Below are positions 11,069 through 21,717 of a stretch of DNA of 64,000 nt, one piece after another. Source of the stretch: Geosiphon pyriformis (Eukaryota; Glomeromycota; Glomeromycetes; Archaeosporales; Geosiphonaceae); the NCBI GenBank assembly GCA_016748015.1, contig JAAOMT010000082.1, positions 281,483-345,482 of the forward strand. Direction: 5' to 3'. Positions within the stretch are counted from its first letter, which is position 1. The number at the start of each line of letters is the position of its first letter. The notes below the pieces were generated by a model that worked only from the letters and a program-made list of their open reading frames with translations, had not been told where the DNA came from and did not search any database. The position numbers were made by a program, and so were the translations under genes.

Positions 11069-11959
11069 TTTTGGTCATATTTCTTCATAACTTTGAATTG
11101 GTTTTTCTACTTGGATAATATTATCTCTCTCTTTTTAGAATTGAGTTTCTGCAAAATTATATATATTTGTTCCTATGTTTTTGTTTGTGTAATGTTTGAT
11201 GGGTGTGTCAAGTATTGTTTTTTATAGGTCTTTGAACTGTTAATTGGTAATTTGTTCTATGTTGTTAATTGTCATTGTCTTTATAGATTCATATAATAGT
11301 ACATTTAAACAGTATTGAAAAGCAGCATATAGTCAGTATACTGCTTTGTAATATAGGGTCAGATTGCTTCTTCTTACAAATTTTCTACTTGTTGCTTTGC
11401 TTCTTTGTTGAAAGTTTTCTGGGTAAAGTCTCTATATGACATCTTTAAGTCTAATTGTTTACCTATTTTGTAGAACCAATAAGCTGGAGAAAGTCTTTTT
11501 TTTTATTTTTTTGCATTTTCTGGTGTCCATTTCTCTGTTTCAGGAAGATCAATCTCATGAGCTAAAGCCTTTTTTATTTCTTCGAGCTCAAGAACCAAGT
11601 ATTTTTTTTTATAAACTTCTTTTCTTCTTTGTCTTATCCAAGAGAAAGCTTTTCACCAATTTCCTCTTTTGGATGTTGGGTAAAAGTAAGAACAGTTAGT
11701 TCTAATTAAATTTTTACTCTTTTCTTTCCTGCTTTTATCTTTATACTATATCTTTTTTCTATCAATTGTCACTTTTATTTGAACAGAAAATTGTTGAATT
11801 GTGTCAAATAGTTGTTTTGAGAGTTGTAGAATTTGATCTGACAGGTTTATGTTAAAAGTTCTATTATTTTTTGCTGCTTTTTATGATATTATATATTTGA
11901 ATTTTTTAATTTAATTTGCTGCACATTGTCTATGTTTCGATGATGATGATTGGTTTTAA
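11069..11959. other. AT-rich element interior, no readable gene
   Basis: This is T-rich sequence between family B copy 1 and the reversed integrase remnant. By position it would be the 3' interior of that reversed Gypsy element. I see no convincing protein; the small plus-strand frames here are poly-hydrophobic products of T-rich DNA. Confidence 0.5.
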
Positions 11960-12718
11960 ATCTTATGATATATTTTCTGGTCTAATTAATGAAATTTGTG
12001 TTCCTAGCTGAGGTATTGATGATGATGATTCCTGTTTTGCATGATAAATTTTTAATGATTTTCATGCACTACTTTCTTTAACATCCTGTCTTCCAATTGT
12101 AATTTGTAAACTCCATTTTTTAAAACTTTGTGTATGTAGAATGAATCATCTTACTTTGGTTCAAACTTTCTACTCTACTGTTTCTCAGCTTTTGTACAAT
12201 ATAATAGTACTTGGTCTCCAATCTTGAATTCCATTGTTCTGATAGGCAGTTATTATGTCTTTCTTTTTGTTATTCTTAAGTGTGACCAATATTGTCAGCT
12301 ACAGTTTTATAATTGTCTTCCAATATTTTTATTAGTTGATATATTTTTTGGTATAAGGTAGCTTTAAAATTCTCTTCATTAATTGTTTCTGTTAGATAGA
12401 ACAGTATTATTTGTTTAATTAGTAACATAGCTTTTTTTCTATAGACTAGTTTAAATGGTGTGAACTGAGTTGTATTTTGCTTTAGTGTTCAGTATGCAAA
12501 TAATACAAAAAGTATGAATAAATTCTATTCTTGTCCATTTTTATAACTTATTTTTGCTAGTGTTTTACATAGTGTTTGGTTAAATCATTCTACTAGTCTG
12601 TTTTTTTGTAGGTAATATGGTAACAATAATGGATATTTTATTCCAAACTATTGACTTAATTTGGTTAATGTATTATTAACAAAATACATTTCTTAATCAG
12701 ATAGCAGTTATTTTGGGC
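11960..12718 (-). pseudogene. Reversed Gypsy integrase C-terminus remnant
   Basis: On the minus strand this aligns with the integrase of the main Gypsy element from the LLSD catalytic-Asp region (here TGCCC...CTATCTGATT near 12,700-12,718) through the NRLVEHFNRTL region and the C-terminal module around IGDKVLLHRTKAEKPWSRKF (here near 12,090-12,200). Frames are broken by stops and shifts. Similarity starts abruptly at 12,718, only about a dozen bases from family B copy 2, so gag to RNase H are missing. Confidence 0.7.
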
Positions 12719-12730
12719 AGTCATAATAAA

Positions 12731-13460
12731 TGCAGTTATTAGAGTTTAGTAGTGTCTTTTTATCCTTCTAGTAAGCTATTAAGATAATATTAATATTCAA
12801 TCTTAGAGAGAGCTTTTTTTTTTACCAGACTATCACAAAATCTATTCTCAGACAGTTAATTTTTTTATGTTGTCACTCCATTAAAAAGAATAAAATAAAA
12901 AAAAATAAAAAAAAAATAAAAAATTAGTATCCTGTTAATAGCTGTGATCAAAAATTATTGGTCTAATGTAGTTAAGTATTAGATTTTATTAACATAGAGT
13001 GTTAATAATGACAAAAGTAATTAATATTTTTAATCAAGTGATAATAACATGAATTCAATAATAATAAATAATTTTATTAATAAGGGAATAATTTCACTTC
13101 AAGTTATAGAAAACTATCTTTTGAAGAAAGAGTATTGTTGAATTTTCTAGGAATTCTTTGTTGGCTGTCTTTTTAACTTCTATAATTACTTGTTTTTATA
13201 CATTTTTTTATTCTATAGAATTGCTTTTTAATTGTTTTGCTATTTCTGTTATTACTTTGTTTTTCTATATTATTGTTAGTTATACTATATTATAATATGT
13301 TATCTTTTAATATTATTAATTATCTTATGTTATCTTATATTATTATTAATTATCTTATATTATAATATATTATTACTAATTATCTTATGTTATAATACAT
13401 TATTCTATATTATTGCTAGTTATTCTATGTTATAACACATTATTTTATGTTATTGTGCAT
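12731..13460. repeat. Family B LTR-like repeat, copy 2
   Basis: This is homologous to 10,231-11,068 with the same order of blocks: TTATTAGAGTTTAGTAGTGTC start, TCTCAGACAGTT block, A-rich tract (12,885-12,925), then a degenerate TTATCTTATATTATAAT tandem tail (13,260-13,460). Its alignment to copy 1 is cut at 13,460, exactly where the Gypsy 5' LTR begins. Confidence 0.65.
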
Positions 13461-14437
13461 TGTTACCAGTAGAATTTTAGCTATTAATTAGCATGAACTT
13501 ACCCTTATAATTCCTATTATTAATTAACATATATTATTATCATTTCAATTATTACTTATTATTTAATCAAATTATCAAATATCATTACTTAATCAATAAT
13601 CCGATTTGTACTCTAGAAATTAAGATGATCAAATTACACAATACTCTGAACCATTTAACATAGTTAAAATTTGCCGAAATTAATGAAAATTTGCCGAAAT
13701 AATCAATAATTCAGTGAAATAACTTGTAAATTTGCCAAAATGTATCTTTAGTTCACCCAAATTATAGAAAAAAGAAAAGTGCAAGTTCAAAGACTAATAC
13801 TACAACAAGTTGTATAAAAGAAGAGCTTTTCTCTTCAAGAAAATATATCCTCCCCATATTCTATCATAGTAACTTACTTCCAATATCTTAATTGAAACAA
13901 ATCACTTTTTACAAAATTAAATAAAAAAAAAAATTAAATATTCGAAAACCAAATCCTTAAATTATTACACTTGAAATTCCCTCAAAACACAACTAACGTT
14001 TTGAAATTGATTAGCTACCAATTTTAATGAACTGTTAGTGACTTCAGGCCTGGATAGAAAATGTTTCCATTGGAAAATTCTATTTCTTTTACATTTCTTT
14101 TATTTTTTTTTTATTTTCTTATCACAAATTATTAGGGTAGCCTACAGACAAGATTTCTGTAGAAGAGTTGACTTTTACAGCAAAGTAACTACACATTTTA
14201 ATAAGCTTCCAGATGAGCAATTCTTGGAAAAGAGTTGACATTTACTACAACATAACTACACAAAGTAACTGGCATAGAATTGGCCATTCCACTTATAAGC
14301 CCAGCAGTTCAAATTATAGAAAATAATTTGAAGATAAATTCAGTTATTAGAGGTTCAACTACTTCTAAAAAACGTAAATTTACAACAAACAGACATCAAC
14401 AACATTCAAGAAAAGAGACTAAAAACCTCTGGTAACA
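13461..14437 (+). repeat. Gypsy 5' LTR
   Basis: The LTR begins TGTTACCAG and ends CTGGTAACA, a perfect 9-bp terminal inverted repeat. It is the same length as the 3' LTR. By eye about 30-35 positions differ, nearly all transitions, with T or A more often in this copy. It holds TATAAAAG at 13,813, a T-rich tract (about 14,090-14,115) and two units of a ~67-bp internal repeat (about 14,139-14,270). Confidence 0.92.
13813..13820 (+). promoter_or_regulatory. Putative LTR TATA box
   Basis: TATAAAAG precedes a short inverted motif (AAGAGCTTTTCTCTT). The same box is at 22,758-22,765 in the 3' LTR. It is a plausible start-site element for the element transcript; no transcription data are available here. 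Confidence 0.5.
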
Positions 14438-14455
14438 TTTGGTGCTTTCTCATGG
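14438..14455 (+). promoter_or_regulatory. Putative primer-binding site
   Basis: TTTGGTGCTTTCTCATGG follows the 5' LTR directly. The TGG start two bases from the LTR is what a tRNA 3'-CCA primer requires. The matching tRNA cannot be named from this window. Confidence 0.5.
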
Positions 14456-14482
14456 AAATAATACAGCAATAACAACTTCAAA

Positions 14483-16320
14483 GTGGCAACCACACCAGAC
14501 ACAACAATTCTAGAGTATTATCAGTCAATTTACACCCACTACAAGCAAAGATTCAACATCCCAGACGGAATTGAGGTTGTCAAAAAATCAGTATACCAAT
14601 ACATTGAAAACCACATTAACAATTATTTTTTTGGAAACTACAACATTTCAGAAGTTAGAAGCAACCTCTACAATAATTTAGTACACTATTCACAATTAGG
14701 AACAGAAGACTTGAACAGTGAAACACTTGCTACCTATTTTCAAGAACTTAATTTTAACATTATTGAGTATTGTGAAGAAAATTACCTAGTGCAGTTTCAA
14801 TACTCTATTGACTTTGAATCAGAAACAGAAACAAGCAACAAAAACAAACAGAAAGTGAAACAATACTCAAAAACCACCCCAAATACTCCAATACTACTGA
14901 AAACAACTGCCAAATACTTGCAAACACCTAAACAAAAAACCAGTGTCAAATTACCACTTTCTATTACACCATTTCCAATTTTACTTGTTCAACCACAAAC
15001 ACCAAGTTCACCATTTAATCATTTCTCCTGACCAGAAGATTATCAGTCACCTAAAAATTCTGTTCAACAGCAAGAACCAATATCAACAAGTGCCAATATC
15101 ATTGATTACTTACAAAAAAACGAAAGTAATCATTTAGAAAGTCTGGAAAATGAAGAAACTGAATTAAAACAAGAAGAAACCACAGAAAACAAAGAAGAAA
15201 TGGCAACTGCTTATATTGCAAAAATTCCAGAATTCACTGGTGAAGATAATAATACCAGTCCTTAAGAATGGCTTGACAAAGTCCAGAAAGCAGGAGATGC
15301 AAATAAATGAAATGCAGCAAGAATGCTTAAAGCAATTCCATACTTTCTCCAAGGAACAGCAGGCAAATGGTTTGAGAATTTGGATGCATCTTTTGAAAAT
15401 TAACAAGCATTCAAAGATGCTTTTTTATAACAGTTTATTGACAACAACACATCCATCACTCTCCAAAATTGGTTCTGAAATATCAACAAAAACTAAGTGA
15501 ATTAGTCATGATCTACTTATAGAAGTTCAACAAACTTCTCAGAAGAATTTGCCAATTAGAAACCAATAATTACTATTCTGATACCCAAATCTTAGATCAA
15601 TTCATTGCTGGACTGAAAGACAAATTCATCAAAAAAGTTCATTCACATTCACTTGAAGATTTGGCCACTGCTATTAGACATGCCAAAAACTATGAAATAA
15701 CAATGGAAGAAGCAAATTACACCAAGCTTGTCAACTTAGCTATTGGAGAAACCAGCTTAGTAGCTGAAAAAAAAATAGACCAACTCACAAAAAAAGTTGA
15801 AAATTATTTCACTAACTAACAACAACAGCAGCAGCAACTACAAAGATATCAACCACCACAACAACGAAACCAAAACAACCTTGGATTACCATCTAACAAC
15901 CAATCTCAAAATTGTTATTATTGTGGAATTCCAAGACACTAGAAACAAGATTGCAGGAAATTGCAAAGAGACCAACAAAATAGGAGTAATCAACATTATT
16001 CTTTACCACAACAATCTTATTACCAACCTCCACCACCAACTTATCATTCACCAAGACCACAAAATCAAAACAATTACTATCAACCAGCACCACAACTAAT
16101 ACAGCAACAATATTAGCAATCTTTATCAATTCAGCAATATCAGACACAACCCACTCAACAATATTAAGTACCAGCCAGAAAATTGGTTCAACATATCCAA
16201 TTCACACCTCAAAATCAATTTTAGAATAACAACAATAGAATCAACCCAAATAACCAATTAGTTCTCCGAAATTCTGGTCAGCAAAGACCAAATCACTTTC
16301 ACATTCAATCCAGTTATTTA
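14483..16320 (+). pseudogene. Gypsy gag with zinc knuckle, broken
   Basis: This would encode the capsid/nucleocapsid polyprotein. The first open part (182 codons from ATG 14,483) ends at a TGA at 15,029-15,031. Coding then continues with MATAYIAKIPEFTG from about 15,199, and a capsid-like stretch (EWLDKVQKAGDA, LQGTAGKWFENLDASFEN) needs frame changes and reads through stops where Trp or Gln would be expected. A Gln/Tyr/Pro-rich tail surrounds a zinc knuckle at about 15,911-15,955 (CYYCGIPRH, stop, KQDC); the Trp after His has become TAG. The start at 14,483 is the first ATG after the PBS with a long frame. Confidence 0.8.
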
Positions 16321-16323
16321 ACA

Positions 16324-17000
16324 ATGACTGAAGAATTGAATTATCAACAAACTGCACTTTCTGAAGATAAAGCTGCAGCACCAAGAACAAACCCTTCCAA
16401 CTATACTATTCTACCAGCTCAAATTGCCCAAAATGCCAATTTTTTAGATATATTCCCATTTGAATTTGAAGCAAATGAATCACCATTCTTGCTTAGTAAT
16501 GCAGCAGTTAATGAACAGAAAGCAATTACTGCTATGTACACAGAAGCTGAAGTAGAAGGAAAACCCATTTGCTTAATCCTAGATAGTAGATCTGCTGGAA
16601 GTATCATCACTTACCAGCTAATGCAGCAACTCAAACGGAATGTAGACAGACCAGCTCAAACAGTTATTGTTACAGCTGATGGTATAAAAAAAACTCCAGT
16701 AGAAGAAATTGATAATTTTCCCTTTACAATTGATGGAATTATCATTCCAGTTAAAGTTCTTGTTATGAATGCACCCCAATACTAAGCTCTGGTTGGAAAT
16801 GATTGGCTTCTCAAAGCCAATGCAAACCTGAACTGGGAAACTCAGAAACTTAAGATCTCATACTAAGAACAATACACTATAGTACCTGCTACATATGGTA
16901 CTTTCAACAAGTGTTCAGAAAAAGCCCTAGTGTTTGAGGAGAAAGAAATGGCAATTACTGAAACCTACATGGCTCTTGGATCAACATCCAATTGGGCTGA
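16324..17000 (+). pseudogene. Gypsy retropepsin region
   Basis: The 153-codon open block 16,324-16,785 contains the aspartic protease core: LILDSRSAGSII at about 16,573-16,608 with the catalytic Asp at 16,582-16,584. The D-S/T-G triad reads D-S-R because the Gly codon is AGA, a change expected to inactivate it. FPFTIDGIIIPVKVLVM follows, and after a TAA (16,783-16,785) the fold continues with LVGNDWLLKANANLNWE, the ALVG-DWL flap-to-helix signature seen in Gypsy proteases. It is part of pol and in the same orientation as gag. Confidence 0.75.
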
Positions 17001-17079
17001 AGAAACAGAACAAGAGATTTTTAAAGAAACCAGAGAATGGAAGAAAGTTAGATATTCTACACCAGAACCACGAAAGAAA

Positions 17080-17820
17080 CCACTATATATTCCATTAAAA
17101 TGCAAAGACTACAAGAAAAAGCTTTCATTTATGAGAGCATGTATTTCTTCAGAAGAGGAATATGAAACTCACACCTGCTACTTCTACAAAGCATGCCATA
17201 AAGAACGTTTTGGATCTCCAAAAAGAAGTGGAAAATAGAACAACACCCCTTGTCTTATATGTAGAGATATGCTACCAGAAAAATGCAACTAAATTAATAT
17301 TGCAATGAGAGGAGGAGTATGTGATCAGACCTGTCAATATGTTCTATCAATTTCGGAAAAAGTCAGAAGAGGAACACTATTTGATACAGCATACAACAGC
17401 ACTCTTAATAAATTTTACCATTACTCTCATGATGTTGAAATGATTTTTGACTTAGCAATGGCATTGATCAATGAAGCCACCCAAGAAGATGTCTGCCAAA
17501 TGAAAGAAGCTGAATATATTGAGTATACCATGGAATTAGCTGGATTTGATTATAAAGATGAAATAGAAACCTACCACCAAATTGCAAGTCATACATACCC
17601 AACCAAAAAAGTTCAAATTCAACAATTAGAGCAAATAAACATTCAATTGTGTGAAGAATATGTTATGTCTTGTGATGACCAATGGTGTTTAGAATGTTAT
17701 GCTCTTAGCATTCCTCTGCCAGATGAGAATGATAATAATGAAATCGAATTTGAAGTATTTGAACTAGTAGAAGAACTACCAACTACCCCCATCTATCTTC
17801 TTGAAAAGCAACCACCTCTA
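17080..17820 (+). pseudogene. Gypsy pol Cys-rich and acidic spacer
   Basis: Between protease and dUTPase is a spacer with clustered Cys/His: CKDYKKKLSFMRAC..HTCYFYKACH (17,101-17,215) and, past a TAG at 17,236-17,238, TPCLICRDMLPEKC and GGVCDQTCQY (17,245-17,340). The pairing of C-x2-C motifs suggests ancestral zinc ribbons, some now lacking a Cys. The 172-codon block 17,305-17,823 ends in an acidic tail (DENDNNEIEFEVFE). I know this arrangement from related elements of the same fungi, but no function has been shown to me. Confidence 0.6.
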
Positions 17821-17862
17821 TAACTTAAATATTTTGACAACCATGGCCAAGGAATCAGACCA

Positions 17863-18255
17863 AAAAGAGCACACGAAATGGATGTTGGATATGATCTAAG
17901 ATACTTAGGAAAAGATACTTTGGTTCTCCAACCAAAGTCCTTGACAAAAATCAATCTCAAAATTGCTTTTGAAATACCACCAAGAGCAATGGTTCAAATT
18001 GTCTTCAGGTCATCATTGGCAAGCAAAAAAATCAATATTAGAGGAGGAGTCATAGATACAGGATATACTGGAGATATCACCATTATGTTGCAGAATAAAA
18101 TAAACAAACCATTCAGAATTGAACATGCCAAAAAGATTGCCCAAGCAATTTACTTACCCTTAATCAACATTGTGGGTTTACAATCAGTAAACAACAGAGA
18201 ACAATTGGGAAAAAGTGAAAAAGGAACTCAAGGTTTTGGTTCAACTGGACGATTT
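17863..18255 (+). pseudogene. dUTPase domain inside Gypsy pol
   Basis: Trimeric dUTPases hydrolyse dUTP to dUMP and pyrophosphate. All five family motifs are in order in one frame. Motif 1 is HEMDVGYDLR at 17,872, with Val where Ala is usual. Motif 2 is FRSSLASKKINI at 18,004, with Phe and Lys at usual Ser and Gly. Motif 3 is GVIDTGYTGDI at 18,046 and keeps the catalytic Asp. Motif 4 is KKIAQAIYLP near 18,130, and motif 5 is KGTQGFGSTG at 18,220-18,249, the P-loop-like tail. The domain is fused upstream of RT in an open frame of 372 codons (17,878-18,996). The motif 2 changes probably reduce activity, and the host pol is broken. Confidence 0.88.
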
Positions 18256-18639
18256 ACAGTACCAGTAAACATAGCTCTTAATGCACAGAATAAATCTCAT
18301 CAGATTCTTCAACTTCTCCAACCAATTACCATTTCACCTTTTAGTAAACATCACGAAATTTACACTTGCTCAAAACCCACCACTACCCAACAAATCTTTG
18401 AATCCAATGAACAAATTTGTTTGAAACATGAAATCTCAATTCCAAACGTTTATATTCCCAAAGGAATAAAAAAATTTCAAGTTACATTCTACAACCCCAA
18501 TAATTATTCTATTGTCTTATTAAACAAATTAGAGATTGGAATTATACACAATAATATCTTTCAAGATAAAAACCTTCAAATTGTCTCTAATTTCATCGAA
18601 ATTGTAAGACATACTCTACTTCCAAATCCAAATATCATT

Positions 18640-19560
18640 CCCACTACTGAAAACTATCACCTTTTGGAAGAAAAACTCTCTCAAATCAACATGGATTCCT
18701 TGGAACCCCAACAACAAAGACAATTGAAACAATTGATAGCTGAATTTGCAAATATATTTACAAAAGACAACAATGACTTGGGAAAAACTGATATTGTTCA
18801 ACATCAGATCCATACAGGAGATGCTCTACCAAAACATCAGCAAGCTTACAGAGTACCACTTGCCAGCCACCAATTTATCAGAGAAGAAGTTCAGAAAATG
18901 CTCAATAATGGATTGATTCAACCATCAAGAAGTCCTTGGGCCTCACCAATAGTCTTTGTCAAAAAGAAAAATCGGAAAAATCAGATTTTGTGTTAACTAT
19001 TGCCAATTGAACAGTGTGACAATTGAAGATGTCTACCCTCTTCCAAGAATTAATGACATGCTAAATGCTCTAGGAAAAGCCAAGTTCTTCTCAACTTTAG
19101 ACTTGGAAAGTGGATACTGACAAGTCGAAATGGACCCAAAAAATAGACCCAAAACAGCATTCACTACTCAAGAGAGAAACTATGAGTTCAATATTATGCC
19201 TTTTGGACTCTGCAATGCACCAGCAACATTTCAGCGACTCATGGATGTTGTATATAAAAAGCTTTTGTGGCAATCAGTAGTTGTCTATCTTGATGACACT
19301 GATGTATACTTACCAAGCTTTGAAGCCCACCTCATTTACTTGCGAGAAGTTTTTTAATGATTACGGAAAGCAGGATTAAAGTTAAACATTAAGAAATGTC
19401 ATTTTGAAAAAACAAGCTTAATCTTTCTTGGATACATTGTAAGCAAAGATGGAGTCAAACCAAACCCTAGAACAATCAGTGCTGTCAAAAACTTCCAAAC
19501 TCCCAAAAATACCACAGAGCTATGAGGATTTGTAGGATTAGCCTCCTACTATCAGAAATT
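18640..19560 (+). pseudogene. Gypsy reverse transcriptase
   Basis: The RT N-terminal part (YRVPLASHQFIREEVQKM, IQPSRSPWASPIVFVKKK) is in frame with the dUTPase. A frameshift at about 18,970 then moves the reading to FCVNYCQLNSVTIEDVYPLP, and a TGA replaces the Trp of SGYWQ near 19,118. The central 75-codon block (19,130-19,357) holds IMPFGLCNAPATFQRLM and the catalytic YLDD at 19,286-19,297, both intact. A TAA at 19,355 interrupts the connection to the thumb region (FLGYIVSKDG near 19,430). Confidence 0.88.
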
Positions 19561-19615
19561 CATTAAAGGATTCTCAGAAATTGCCAAACTACTCAATTAT
19601 CTCACCAACAAAAAT

Positions 19616-20097
19616 GTGCTATACAAATGGATGGAAAAACAACAGAAAGCTTTTGAAACTTTCAAAACAAGATTGACAACAGCCCCAGTTCTTGCTTACC
19701 TAGACTTCAACAAACGGTTCCAACTAGCCACTGATGCTTTACATATAGCATTTGGTGCCATCCTATCACAATTGAATGAAAATGGCCAGAAACAAGTCAT
19801 TGCCTATGCCAGTAGAACACTCAAGTCAACAGAACTCAAATATGGCTCAACTAAATTGAAAGCTGCCACAGTTATTTGGGCTCTTAAACATTTTCAACAA
19901 TATCTGAAGAATGGAAAAAAATTTAACATCATAACTGACAATATTGGTTTCAAATGGCTCAATAAAAAGAAAACAAAACAAAGTGCCAAACAGTTCCAAT
20001 GAAATGATTTCTTAGCAGACTACAAATACATTGTATACCACAGGTCAGGAAAACTACACACAAATGTTGATAGTCTTTCAAGAATAAGACAAAAATA
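19616..20097 (+). pseudogene. Gypsy RNase H
   Basis: The open block 19,616-20,002 shows the RNase H1-like fold of Ty3/Gypsy: ATDALHIAFGAILSQ with the first Asp, STKLKAATVIWALKHF where the catalytic Glu (normally E in T-E-L/K-E) reads Lys, and IITDNIGFKWLN with the next Asp. After a TGA at 20,000 the sequence continues YIVYHRSGKLHTNVDSLSRI, the usual C-terminal HRSGK/DALSR end. The Glu-to-Lys change is a G-to-A transition. The enzyme would be inactive. Confidence 0.82.
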
Positions 20098-20159
20098 ATA
20101 CCAACACCAAACCAACAAAATACCAACAAACTACCAGCCAAACAAACAACAAAATCAAC

Positions 20160-21500
20160 AACAATAGATCTGGAAACTTACAACAACATCAAAAATTATT
20201 TGGAGACCCTTACCATGCCAGAAAATTGGTCTTTAAGTGAAAACCATTGATTACAACAACAAGCAAAACAATACTTTATTTACTACAACAAAATCTACTA
20301 CAAAAATCACAAAAATTCAAATCAATCACTCAGACTAGTACAAGAGAATGAAAAAGAAACAATTTTATACAACATGCATACAGACCTATCTTCAGCACAC
20401 TTGGGAAGAGATGGAACAATTCAAAAAACTCTTGAACATTACTTTTGGCCCCACATACAAAAAGATATTCGACAATATGTAGAATCTTGTAATAGTTGTT
20501 AAAGAAAAAAAGAAACTCACCCCACAGAATCTTTAAATCCAATCAAAGTTGGACAACCTTTTGACAGAATTGAAATTGATTTAGTCAGACCATTATCTAT
20601 TACAACCCAAGAAAATTGCTATATTGCAATAGCAGTAGATTATCTTACCAAATAACTTAAAGCTAGAGCCATCCAAAAAGCAAATGCAAAATCAGTAGCA
20701 AATTTCATCTATGAAGACATTATTTGTAAACATGAATGCCCAATTGAACTTTTATCTGATCAAAGAACACATTTTGTAAACAACTTGATACAAAAAATTT
20801 GTGTATGGTTCAATGTCAAAAGACCTTTATCATCACCTTATTATCTTGAAACAAATAGACTTGTAGAACATTTCAACAGAACATTGTGTAAATCTTTAGC
20901 CAAAGTCTCAACAAATTTTGAGCAGGAATGGGATATCTTTATTCCATCAATGTTACTAGCATACAGAACACTAAAACAAGATACTATGAAACACACACCA
21001 TTTGATTTAACTTATGGAAGGACAGCAATATTACCAATTAATTTTACAGTAGAAACATACCCTGTGCAACCAATTAATAAAAAGAACTTTCAAGAAACAC
21101 TCCAAAGAAGAGCCTACACTCTTTTTAGTACACTGGAAGGAAAAAGAAGGATAGCAGCAACTCATATTGAACATTTCCAAGCTCAATAAAAAGAAAGACA
21201 TGATAACAAATTACCACCCATAACTCACAAATTTAAAATTGGAGATAAAGTTCTCTTACACAGAACTAAGGCTGAAAAACCATGGAGTAGAAAATTTGAA
21301 AACAAATGGAATGGACCATTCTATATTCACGAAATTCTAGGCAATGGATCATACAAGTTAAGACTTGATAACAAAGTATTAGTGAAAGTTGCACATGGAG
21401 ATTGATTGAAACATTATCATTTCAGAAACAATCTTGAACTATTAATTCCACAAATTGGTACACATTCCCTTTTAATTAATCCTAAAGATATTCCCTAAAA
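20160..21500 (+). pseudogene. Gypsy integrase
   Basis: The N-terminal zinc domain is recognisable (HTDLSSAHLG near 20,385 and CNSC near 20,490). The catalytic core keeps all three acidic residues: IEIDLV near 20,572, LLSDQRTHF near 20,752 and NRLVEHFNRT near 20,857. The C-terminal module (KIGDKVLLHRTKAEKPWSRKF near 21,235) and the GPFYIHEILGNGSYKLRL stretch follow. At least four nonsense codons (about 20,247, 20,501, 20,653 and 21,187) interrupt it. The longest open part is 20,785-21,189. It ends with LLINPKDIP and a TAA near 21,497. Confidence 0.85.
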
Positions 21501-21717
21501 TTTAGAACCAATAATTATAATAAAACAACAGCCAAACTTGAACACTTAATTCAACATAATTTTACAATAATTTTTTTATATAACCCACAAAAAATAAATC
21601 AAAAATAGTAAATAATTACAAAGAAACATTTAAACCCAAAAACAAATAAAAACCCTATACCCAAAAATAATTTTCTTTATTCTCTTCAGACTTTGTTATT
21701 AATTAGTTATTTTTATC
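21501..21717 (+). other. Short AT-rich spacer between pol and 3' ORF
   Basis: About 200 bp of A/T-rich sequence separates the pol stop near 21,497 from the next ATG at 21,718. CTCTTCAGACTTTG at about 21,680 could supply a splice acceptor for a subgenomic mRNA; this is speculation. Confidence 0.35.

Noticed and set aside
10900-13460. CRISPR-like arrays in the TTAT tandem regions
   Set aside because: Units are degenerate and contiguous without unique spacers, and lie in a eukaryotic repeat.
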